The translations under genes and the position numbers were made by a program. Below, in pieces: positions 1 to 6,214 of a stretch of 6,847 nucleotides of DNA. The stretch covers positions 1 through 6,847 of the forward strand of contig JACDBS010000056.1 of assembly GCA_013694795.1 (NCBI GenBank), given 5' to 3'. Origin of the DNA: Chloroflexota bacterium. GTDB lineage: Bacteria > Chloroflexota > Limnocylindria > QHBO01. Position 1 is the stretch's first letter; the number at the start of each line of letters is the position of its first letter. The notes below the pieces were generated by a model that saw nothing but the letters and a program-made list of their open reading frames with translations, made no database searches and was not told the DNA's origin.

Positions 1-2
1 GT

Positions 3-791
3 CATGACTTCGCCGCGCGGCGCCAGTTCAACCGTGCCCGCGGCGCCTACGCCACCCACACCGCCTACGTCACGTACGCCATCATCGCCATCTGCGCCGC
101 CCTCTTCGTGGCCGATGCCGCGCTCAGCGGCGGCGCGACGTTGCAGGGCGGGCTCTTCGGCGGGCTTGGCCCCCTCGGCCAGCAGCACGCCATCAACGGC
201 GTCCTCGTGGCGCAGGGGGAGTGGTGGCGCGTCTTCACCAGCGCCTTCTTCCACCTCGGCCTGATCCACATCGGCTTCAACATGTACGTGCTCTTCCTGT
301 ATGGCTCCATCGTCGAGCACATGTACGGGCCCATCGAGTACGCGGCGATCTACCTGCTGTGTGCGGCGGGCGGCAGCGTGCTGACGATCCTTGTCGATCC
401 GGTCCAGTTCGCGGCCGGCGCCTCGGGTGCCATCTTCGGGCTCATCGGCCTGTTGTTCGCGGTCTCGCGGCGGCACCATGCCGTGCTCGGGCGCGAGGCA
501 CGGTCGGTGATGGCCGGCATCGGCAGCTACCTCGTCTTCCTGCTCCTGTTCACGTTCATCGTGCCGGGCATCAGCTGGACCGGACACCTCGGGGGGCTCG
601 CCGTCGGGGCCATCCTGGGCTTCCTGCTGCCTCCCACCGGGGTGACGACGATGAGCGGGATGTGGCGGTCGCCGACCGGCGAGCGACTGGCCGGTGCCAT
701 GCCCCGAACCGTGCGGGCAGCGATCTACGGTGGGGTGGCGCTGCTGCTCGCCATCGGCTCGTTCGTCGCGGTCGGTCGCCTCATCGGCTGA
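3..791 (+). CDS. Rhomboid family intramembrane serine protease (5'-truncated by window edge)
   Basis: Membrane-embedded serine protease that cleaves transmembrane segments of other membrane proteins; its substrates cannot be told from sequence. The frame is open from base 3 and the true start lies upstream. A GTG at 108 exists, but using it would cut off the first membrane helix (about residues 21-43, counting from base 3), so it is unlikely to be the start. Rhomboid landmarks occur in order: a Trp-Arg element (GEWWR) before helix 2, the HxxxN motif (His89, Asn93), the catalytic serine in GASG (Ser141, base 423) and the catalytic histidine in GHLGG (His195, base 585). About six or seven hydrophobic helices are present, ending with one near the C-terminus. 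Many relatives carry an N-terminal zinc-ribbon; that part is not visible here. The family call is very secure, the physiological role unknown. Confidence 0.95.
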   Translation, partial: HDFAARRQFNRARGAYATHTAYVTYAIIAICAALFVADAALSGGATLQGGLFGGLGPLGQQHAINGVLVAQGEWWRVFTSAFFHLGLIHIGFNMYVLFLYGSIVEHMYGPIEYAAIYLLCAAGGSVLTILVDPVQFAAGASGAIFGLIGLLFAVSRRHHAVLGREARSVMAGIGSYLVFLLLFTFIVPGISWTGHLGGLAVGAILGFLLPPTGVTTMSGMWRSPTGERLAGAMPRTVRAAIYGGVALLLAIGSFVAVGRLIG

Positions 792-817
792 CGCGCGCGT
801 TGTGCGATGCTGACGGC

Positions 818-1582
818 ATGTGCTTTGACACCGACGCCCGACCCCCGCTGCCGCCGATCCATGGCGGCGCCGTTGACGCCCGCGACCTGACGCTCACCAG
901 CCGTGACGGAACGGCATTTGCCGCATTTGCGGCTCGCGCCGAGCAGCCGTCCGGCGCTGGGATCGTGATCATCCCCGACGTGCGCGGCCTGCACCCCTAC
1001 TACGAGGAGCTCGTGCTTCGCTTTCCGGAGGCCGGCGTGGACGCCGTGGCGCTCGACCTGTACGCGCGCACTGCCGGAGGCGAGAAGCGCGGCGCCGGGT
1101 TCGAGTACGAGCCGCACGTGACGCAGCTCCAGCCGGATGCGGTCAACGACGACGTTGCCGCGGCGGCGGCCTTCCTGAGAACACCCGAGGGCGGGGAGCC
1201 CGCGCGGCTGTACACCCTCGGCTTCTGTCTGGGCGGCCGCGTCAGCCTGCTCCAGGCCGCGGCCGGGCTGAGCCTGGACGGGGTGATCGGCTTCTACCCG
1301 TGGCCGACCGGGCCGCATCGCAGCGGGCTGCCCGCACCGGCCGACGAGGCACCTCGCTTCGGATGCAGGGTCCTCAACCTGTACGGCGGCGCCGACCAGG
1401 GCATTCCGGCCGAGGCGCGCGAGGAGTTCGATCGCGCCCTCGACGCCGCCGGCGTTGAGCATCGGTCCGTCGTCTATGACGGCGCGCCGCACTCGTTCTT
1501 CGACCGCAAGGCGCACGACTTCGCCGATGCCAGCGCCGACGCCTGGCGCCGGATGCTCGACTTCATGGGAATCGGCTCGTAG
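818..1582 (+). CDS. Dienelactone hydrolase family protein
   Basis: Alpha/beta-hydrolase of 254 residues, the usual size for carboxymethylenebutenolidase-like enzymes, which open lactone rings such as dienelactone in (chloro)catechol breakdown. The catalytic triad is visible: nucleophile Cys137 in GFCLGGR, Asp193 in GGADQGIP and His225 in APHSFF. The segment PDVRGLHPYYEEL (residues 53-65) corresponds to the strand and loop near the active site, where classical enzymes have a Glu that pairs with the Cys; here Asp54 or a neighbour may do this. The ATG at 818 is chosen because the product then begins MCFD, as many family members do; an in-frame TTG at 800 is an alternative. There is no obvious Shine-Dalgarno. 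It starts 26 nt after the rhomboid stop and may share its transcript. No aromatic-degradation genes lie nearby, so the true substrate is open. Confidence 0.92.
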   Translation: MCFDTDARPPLPPIHGGAVDARDLTLTSRDGTAFAAFAARAEQPSGAGIVIIPDVRGLHPYYEELVLRFPEAGVDAVALDLYARTAGGEKRGAGFEYEPHVTQLQPDAVNDDVAAAAAFLRTPEGGEPARLYTLGFCLGGRVSLLQAAAGLSLDGVIGFYPWPTGPHRSGLPAPADEAPRFGCRVLNLYGGADQGIPAEAREEFDRALDAAGVEHRSVVYDGAPHSFFDRKAHDFADASADAWRRMLDFMGIGS

Positions 1583-1600
1583 CGCGGGTACGGATCTGGA

Positions 1601-2485
1601 TCAGGCCATGGCGGCCGGCTGCTCCTTCGCGACGGTCCGTGATCCGGCGGGCCGGATCGGCCGCGTGTACAGCGTGAGCACGACCACCACGTAAGCCAGC
1701 CAGACCAGGAAGGTGATCCACTCGGGCGTGCTCGTGTAGCCGACCAGCGCGCGCAGGATGGAGCCGATGACACCGAGCGCGCCGGCATCCGGCTGGTGCG
1801 GCAGGACTCCGCTGATGTCGAATGCGGTGGACGTGCCGACCGTGATCCAGCCAGCCTCGATGAACTCGTGGACGCCGTACGACAGCAGGCCGGCGGCGAT
1901 GAACACGAGGGCAATCCCGGTCCAACTGAAGAACGTTCGCAGGTTGATCACCTGGGCGCCACGGTAGAGCGCATACCCGATCCCGACGGCGATGCCCAAG
2001 CCGATCACCGCGCCGATGAGCGTGCTGCCGGCCTGGGTCCCCGCCGCCGTTGCCTGGCCCATGAGGAATAGCGCGGTCTCGATGCCCTCACGGATGACCG
2101 CGGTAAAGGCGAGGATGGCAAGGCCGAAGATGCCGCCCTCCAGCAGTGCGCGGTCGACGCCCGCGTGGAGCTGGCCCTTGATGTTGGCAGCCGTGCGGCG
2201 CATCCAGAACAGCATCCAGGTCACGACGCCTGCGGCGATGAGCATGGCGAAGCCCTCGAAGATCTGCTCCGCCGGTGCTTCGAAGCCGCCGATGGTGCTG
2301 AACAGGACCAAGCCGATGACGACGCTGAGCGTGATCGCGACTCCCGCGCCAAGCCAGATCTTGCCGAAGTGGCGCCGGTTTCCGGTCTTCGCCAGGTAGG
2401 CGAGGATGATGCTCACGATGAGCGCCGCCTCGACGCCCTCGCGCAGCCCGGTCAGCAGCCCGCTCGTCAGGAATCCGAAGTCCAA
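1601..2485 (-). CDS. efeU: FTR1/EfeU family high-affinity iron permease
   Basis: Inner-membrane iron permease of 294 residues, related to yeast Ftr1 and bacterial EfeU, carrying ferric iron across the membrane. Both hallmark REGxE motifs are present: REGVE at residues 15-19 in the first helix and REGIE at 132-136 in the fourth. Seven hydrophobic helices can be placed at roughly 17-35, 43-63, 78-95, 117-143, 154-174, 185-205 and 255-273. The start is taken as TTG at 2485: a purine-rich GGGAGAG lies just upstream, and the product then begins directly before helix 1 as in relatives. The frame extends to a TTG at 2530, but that would add 15 polar residues. The usual EfeO and EfeB partners are not adjacent; the gene stands alone. 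A putative iron-responsive operator overlaps its promoter, fitting induction under iron limitation. It ends 18 nt from the convergent hydrolase stop with no visible terminator. Confidence 0.94.
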   Translation of the reverse strand: MDFGFLTSGLLTGLREGVEAALIVSIILAYLAKTGNRRHFGKIWLGAGVAITLSVVIGLVLFSTIGGFEAPAEQIFEGFAMLIAAGVVTWMLFWMRRTAANIKGQLHAGVDRALLEGGIFGLAILAFTAVIREGIETALFLMGQATAAGTQAGSTLIGAVIGLGIAVGIGYALYRGAQVINLRTFFSWTGIALVFIAAGLLSYGVHEFIEAGWITVGTSTAFDISGVLPHQPDAGALGVIGSILRALVGYTSTPEWITFLVWLAYVVVVLTLYTRPIRPAGSRTVAKEQPAAMA

Positions 2486-2487
2486 TG

Positions 2488-2496
2488 CTCTCTCCC
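2488..2496 (-). promoter_or_regulatory. Ribosome binding site of the iron permease
   Basis: On the minus strand GGGAGAGAG lies immediately upstream of the TTG at 2485, with its GGAG core 6 nt from the start. It decides for this TTG over the upstream in-frame TTG at 2530, and it is the clearest Shine-Dalgarno in the window. Confidence 0.7.
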
Positions 2497-2536
2497 GTGC
2501 ATCGCGCGGCGCCGAAATGCTGGCGCCCAACGGGGA

Positions 2537-2552
2537 GTAAGGCTAGCCTTAC
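2537..2552. promoter_or_regulatory. Putative DtxR/IdeR-type iron-box operator
   Basis: GTAAGGCTAGCCTTAC is a perfect 16-bp palindrome. Its core AGGCTAGCCT differs at one position from AGGTTAGCCT, found within the DtxR/IdeR iron box TTAGGTTAGSCTAACCTAA (from memory of that family). It overlaps the -10 box of an iron permease gene, the expected position for a metal-dependent repressor that shuts off uptake when iron is plentiful. The regulator gene is not in the window. A manganese-responsive MntR-type member of the same family, or another repressor, is possible. Confidence 0.65.
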
Positions 2553-2568
2553 GACATCCGTTCGTCAA
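2540..2568 (-). promoter_or_regulatory. Sigma70-type promoter of the iron permease gene
   Basis: Read on the minus strand, TTGACG (2568-2563) is followed after exactly 17 nt by TAGCCT (2545-2540). The -35 matches the TTGACA consensus at five of six positions and the -10 keeps the TANNNT skeleton. Transcription would start near 2533, giving a leader of about 48 nt before the TTG start, consistent with the presence of a Shine-Dalgarno. The -10 lies inside the 16-bp palindrome, so a bound repressor would block polymerase. Confidence 0.65.
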
Positions 2569-2595
2569 GCCGAATCACCGATGAATCAGTCGGGA

Positions 2596-2623
2596 TTGGC
2601 CTCATGGCGCGTCGGTCTAGAAT
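2596..2623 (+). promoter_or_regulatory. Leaderless-type promoter of the acyl-CoA dehydrogenase
   Basis: TTGGCC (2596-2601) and TAGAAT (2618-2623) are separated by 16 nt, and the -10 box ends 8 nt before the ATG at 2632. The transcript would then begin at or next to the start codon. No Shine-Dalgarno lies between the box and the ATG, which supports leaderless translation. Confidence 0.55.
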
Positions 2624-2631
2624 CAACCTCG

Positions 2632-3828
2632 ATGATCGATTTCTCGCTGACCGATGCGCAGCGCGAGGTGCAGCGCACGGCCCGAACGTTCGCGGAGCGC
2701 GAGATCCTGCCGCGCATCCAGCAGATGGACGCGAACGCCGAGTACGACCGCAGCCTGTACCAGAAGATGGGCTCGGAGGGCCTGCTGGGACTGCCCATCC
2801 CGGAGCAGTACGGCGGCGCGGGGATGGACTACATCGCCTTCGCCCTCCTGTGCGAGGAGATGGAGCGGGCGGATACCGCCTTCCGCGTCATCCTCTCGGT
2901 CCACACCGGTCTCAACTCGCTGACGCTGCTCCAATGGGGGAGCGAGGAGCAGAAGCAGCAGTACCTGGTGCCGCAGGCACGCGGCGAGAAGCTGGCGACC
3001 TTCGGGCTCACCGAACCGGGCGTCGGATCGGATGCGGGTCAGCTGGCGACGACGGCGCGGCGCGACGGCGATCGGTACATCCTCAATGGCTCCAAGATCT
3101 GGATCAGCCTGGGCGACACGGCCGATCACTTCCTGGTCTTCGCCAACGTCGATCGCACGAAGGGGCATAGGGGGATCACCGCGTTCATCGTCGAGCGCTC
3201 GTTCCCCGGCTTCAGCAGCGAGTCGCTGCACGGCAAGCTCGGCGTGCGGGCCGGAAACACCGGCATCCTCACGTTCTCCGACTGCGAGGTGCCGGCCACG
3301 AACCGGGTCGGCGAGGAGGGGGAGGGCTTCACGATCGCCATGAGCGCCATCGACCAGGGGCGCTACACCGTGGCGGCCGGATCGGTGGGGCTGGCGCAGG
3401 CGTGCCTGGACGCATCGGTCAAGTACGCGCACGAGCGCAAGGCGTTCGGGTCGGAGATCGGCCAGCACCAGCTGGTGAAGCAGATGCTCTCGAATATGTA
3501 CGCGGGGATCGAGGCAGGACGCCTGCTGGTGTGGAAGGCCGGCGCGAAGAAGAACGCCGGCGAGCGCAACACGCGCGAGACCGGCCTGGCCAAGTGGTTC
3601 TGCACCGATCACGCCGTCGCATCGGCCCTCGACGCCATCCAGGTTCACGGCGCCTACGGCTACTCGAACGAGTACCCGGTCGAACGCTACCTGCGCAATT
3701 CGAAGGGTTCGGTCATCTACGAGGGCACCAGTCAGATCCACACCCTCATGCAGGCCGATTACCTGCTCGGCTACCGCAGGGACAAGCCGTTGCGCATGCC
3801 GCAGCTCCCCTACGAAGGCGAAATGTAG
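2632..3828 (+). CDS. Acyl-CoA dehydrogenase
   Basis: FAD-dependent flavoenzyme of 398 residues, typical for soluble acyl-CoA dehydrogenases, which introduce an alpha-beta double bond into an acyl-CoA thioester and pass electrons to electron-transfer flavoprotein. The N-terminal helical domain covers about residues 1-120; the middle beta domain opens with the FAD/substrate motif FGLTEPGVGSD (124-134); the C-terminal helical domain contains RKAFG (269-273) and the catalytic-base motif IYEGTSQI with Glu364. The ATG at 2632 is chosen because MIDFSLTDAQ is the usual beginning of the family; the frame is open further upstream, but that part lies in the promoter region. Arg85 in FRVILSV falls where glutaryl-CoA dehydrogenases carry a carboxylate-binding Arg, but this is a by-eye alignment. 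The substrate is otherwise unassigned. The gene is divergent from the iron permease and stands alone, without adjacent ETF or beta-oxidation partners. Confidence 0.95.
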   Translation: MIDFSLTDAQREVQRTARTFAEREILPRIQQMDANAEYDRSLYQKMGSEGLLGLPIPEQYGGAGMDYIAFALLCEEMERADTAFRVILSVHTGLNSLTLLQWGSEEQKQQYLVPQARGEKLATFGLTEPGVGSDAGQLATTARRDGDRYILNGSKIWISLGDTADHFLVFANVDRTKGHRGITAFIVERSFPGFSSESLHGKLGVRAGNTGILTFSDCEVPATNRVGEEGEGFTIAMSAIDQGRYTVAAGSVGLAQACLDASVKYAHERKAFGSEIGQHQLVKQMLSNMYAGIEAGRLLVWKAGAKKNAGERNTRETGLAKWFCTDHAVASALDAIQVHGAYGYSNEYPVERYLRNSKGSVIYEGTSQIHTLMQADYLLGYRRDKPLRMPQLPYEGEM

Positions 3829-3839
3829 GCTCGCCTTCG
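3813..3839. terminator. Stem-loop spanning the dehydrogenase stop codon, possible terminator
   Basis: CGAAGGCGA (3813-3821) and TCGCCTTCG (3831-3839) form a perfect 9-bp stem with a 9-nt loop that contains the TAG stop at 3826-3828. It lies between two convergent genes and could serve transcripts from either side. Neither strand has a T-tract after the stem, so it is not a standard intrinsic terminator; it may act as a 3'-end stabiliser or a Rho/RNase boundary. Confidence 0.45.
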
Positions 3840-3878
3840 GCCGCGCGGCGACTGGCGGTCGAATGTCTCACGCGGCGC

Positions 3879-6191
3879 TCAAGTCGGCGTGAGGTGCAAC
3901 CGCTCGGTGGTTGCCGCCGCGACGGCGTCGTCCGACCAGGCGATGGGCACCCCCTCGCCGCGCTGCCAGAGCGCGAACAGATCTGCGTAATGGGGTGAAC
4001 CCGGATTGCCGGATTGACCACCCGCGATGACGAAGCGGCTGCGCTCAGGATCGCCGAGGTCGATCACCGTCCGATGATTCGCGATCACCGTGGGGTTGGC
4101 GAGCGGGTCAAGAGGCTGAACGCCTGACTGCGCGACCGTGTTCGAGTCGCCGCCGATGGGCACCGGGCCAAGGTTGAACAGCCGGTCAAGCGGTGCACGC
4201 ACACCGAGCGGGTGCAACAGGCGTAGCGGACGAACGCGACCCCACTCCCAGGCGGCGGGTTCGGCACCGAAGCGCGCGCGCAGCGTCTCGACGGCGGAGG
4301 TCAGCGCGGCCGAGATGTGGTCCCTGTGCTCCCCCGAGCGCAGCCGTTCCACGAGCCTGCTGACGGTACGCGCGCCGAATCCGGTGCGCGGTATCACCTC
4401 GCCGAAGCCGGCGCCGACCGCCCAGCGCCATGCCTTCGGCGCGGATGCGCGCGCCAGCGAGGACGCGAGCTCGGCCACGAACAGCTCGAAGACCGATGCG
4501 GGCGCCGATCCTGACCCGGCCACCCCGTCCCATCCAGCCAGCAGCTCCAGGCCCTCGCGCGCCGCTGGCTCATCGGACTGCGCCGCGAGCACGATCGCGC
4601 GCATCTCGCGCCATGGGACGGAGGTGACATCGGTCTGGAGCCCGGCGGTGGTGTCCACGTCCCAGCTCTCGGAGGCCGCGAGCGCCTCGGTGATTCGCGC
4701 GGCCCGATAGCCATCCAGCCAGTCGACGCCCAGGAACGGCGCGTCCGGGGTATCGGTACGCGGCGCGTTATTGGCCGACACGACGTAGCCGACCTCCGGA
4801 TCGAGCGTCCACGGCATGGAATCGAAGGGCAGATGCTCTGGGCGCCAGCCGGGTTCCCATGCCGGCGCCGGCAACGTGCCATTGCCCGCGGTGCGCTGCG
4901 GCAGCGTGCCGGTGAGCTGCCAGCCGATATGACCCGCGGCATCGGCGTATACGACGTTGAGGGCCGGTCCGGGCCAGGCGCGGAATGCCTCGCGGAAGGT
5001 GGCGAAGTCGCGCGCGCGATGCACGCCCAACAGGCCTCGCGCCGGGGACGCCTCGAGCCAAGTCGCGCGCAGCGACAGCGCCGCGCCGACGCCTTCGAGG
5101 ATGGGCGTGACGACCGGGCCGCGCACCGTCAGCATCACTTCTTTGATCACCGTGTCGCCGCCGCGCACGACGATCTCCTCGCGGATGCGACGGATCGGCT
5201 CTGGGCCGTCGGGGCCGCGCGACGTGTCGCTGTGCGGATCGAGCTCTTCCCAGGCGAGGTCGGTGGAGTCGGAACAGCCGGCGGTGATGCCCCAAGCGGC
5301 GTGCCCGTTGTGTGCCGTGGGGAACGCCGGACCGCCCACGAACGAGGCACCCGCCACCGTCCATTCCGGAGTGCGCAGATGGGCCAGGTACCACGCAGCC
5401 GGAACCGAGGGTCCGAGATGCGGATCGTTGGCGAGCATGGGCGCCCCGCTCGCGGTCCGCGATCCGGCGACGGCCCACGCATTCGAGGCACCACTGCCGG
5501 CAACGAGGGAGCGCAGGCGCGTGACGTCCTCGGCCAGCCGCGCCAATGCCGGGCCGGCGGCCGATCCGACTGGTGTCACTGCCGGCAGCCACGCGGCGTA
5601 GGTTGGGTCCAAGGCATGGAGCGCATCAGGCCCATCGGCCATGAGGATCTGGAGCCGCGCGAGCTCGGAATCCCAGTTGCTCGCCAGCGACAGCGACTGG
5701 AGGCCCAGGAAGGCGAGGACGTCCTGGGCCTCCCATCGGGACCGATGCGCTCGCAGGAGCACCAGCTCGTGCGGCCTCGGCGTCACGACGGCCGCCGCGT
5801 TCACCCCGGCGACATACGCCTCGAGCGCCGCGACAACGTCCGCGTCGAGCACACCGACCTGCGCCGCGGCCAGGCGCCGGAAGCCGAGCGTGCGAGACAG
5901 CCTGTCGATGCGCAACGCGCCGGCACCGAGCAGCTCCGCCAGCGTGCCCCGGCCGGCGCGCGCCAACAGCTCCAGCTGAAAGCCGCGGTCCTGCCCATGG
6001 CAGAAGCCCAGTCCGAACCAGGCGTCGTCATCGGTCGAGGCGTCAATGTGCGGGATGCCCCACCGGTCGCGTCGGATGGAGACCGGTGCCCTGATCCCCC
6101 CGACGCGGACCGCGCCGCGCGTCCGTGGCATGCGCCGTCCGAGGATGCGGAGCAGCGAACGGAGGCCGGGGCGCTCGGGCATCGCCGGCAT
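3879..6191 (-). CDS. Penicillin acylase family protein (Ntn-hydrolase, S45)
   Basis: Amidase of 770 residues in the penicillin/cephalosporin/acyl-homoserine-lactone acylase family. Such proteins are made as one chain and cut themselves into two subunits, freeing an N-terminal serine that acts as the nucleophile. Here the cut is predicted before Ser236 in GASNAW (base 5486), giving an alpha part of 235 and a beta part of 535 residues. Supporting signals are DRWGIPHI (42-49) and FCHGQDR (63-69) in the alpha part; NDPHLG with His258 at beta position 23; ITAG with Ala304 at beta 69; and SANNAP around 472-477, where the oxyanion-hole Asn lies. Unlike periplasmic penicillin G acylase, the N-terminus is Arg-rich with no hydrophobic signal segment, so a cytoplasmic location is inferred. 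The start is ATG 6191, 8 nt after a TATAGG; ATG 6182 is an alternative. The substrate is unknown. Confidence 0.94.
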   Translation of the reverse strand: MPAMPERPGLRSLLRILGRRMPRTRGAVRVGGIRAPVSIRRDRWGIPHIDASTDDDAWFGLGFCHGQDRGFQLELLARAGRGTLAELLGAGALRIDRLSRTLGFRRLAAAQVGVLDADVVAALEAYVAGVNAAAVVTPRPHELVLLRAHRSRWEAQDVLAFLGLQSLSLASNWDSELARLQILMADGPDALHALDPTYAAWLPAVTPVGSAAGPALARLAEDVTRLRSLVAGSGASNAWAVAGSRTASGAPMLANDPHLGPSVPAAWYLAHLRTPEWTVAGASFVGGPAFPTAHNGHAAWGITAGCSDSTDLAWEELDPHSDTSRGPDGPEPIRRIREEIVVRGGDTVIKEVMLTVRGPVVTPILEGVGAALSLRATWLEASPARGLLGVHRARDFATFREAFRAWPGPALNVVYADAAGHIGWQLTGTLPQRTAGNGTLPAPAWEPGWRPEHLPFDSMPWTLDPEVGYVVSANNAPRTDTPDAPFLGVDWLDGYRAARITEALAASESWDVDTTAGLQTDVTSVPWREMRAIVLAAQSDEPAAREGLELLAGWDGVAGSGSAPASVFELFVAELASSLARASAPKAWRWAVGAGFGEVIPRTGFGARTVSRLVERLRSGEHRDHISAALTSAVETLRARFGAEPAAWEWGRVRPLRLLHPLGVRAPLDRLFNLGPVPIGGDSNTVAQSGVQPLDPLANPTVIANHRTVIDLGDPERSRFVIAGGQSGNPGSPHYADLFALWQRGEGVPIAWSDDAVAAATTERLHLTPT

Positions 6192-6199
6192 GATGCCAC

Positions 6200-6207
6200 C
6201 CTATACT
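6200..6207. promoter_or_regulatory. Overlapping divergent -10 elements for the acylase and the membrane protein
   Basis: The two genes start 23 nt apart in opposite directions. On the plus strand TATACT (6202-6207) ends 7 nt before the GTG at 6215; on the minus strand TATAGG (6205-6200) ends 8 nt before the ATG at 6191. Both use the same central TATA, so both messages would be leaderless or nearly so and polymerase could serve only one side at a time. No convincing -35 is visible for either direction. For the acylase, AGGGTGG (6202-6196, minus) could alternatively be a weak Shine-Dalgarno. Confidence 0.5.
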
Positions 6208-6214
6208 CGGCGCC

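Noticed and set aside
221..817. The hydrolase frame stays open back to 221, which could suggest a longer protein overlapping the rhomboid
   Set aside because: The segment before 818 translates to Arg/His-rich sequence typical of an out-of-frame reading, while the rhomboid frame there carries all catalytic motifs. Family members begin at MCFD.
914..930. Short tandem repeat GCATTTGC in the hydrolase gene
   Set aside because: Two 8-bp copies, 9 bp apart, encode an Ala-Phe-Ala run inside a normal domain; this is coincidental codon reuse.
1583..1600. Possible terminator between the convergent hydrolase and iron permease
   Set aside because: The 18-nt spacer has only a short GATC/GATC symmetry and no stable stem or T-run.
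2623..3741. A 372-codon minus-strand frame inside the acyl-CoA dehydrogenase
   Set aside because: It is a shadow of the conserved dehydrogenase frame. Its product is charged and low-complexity with no recognisable fold signature.
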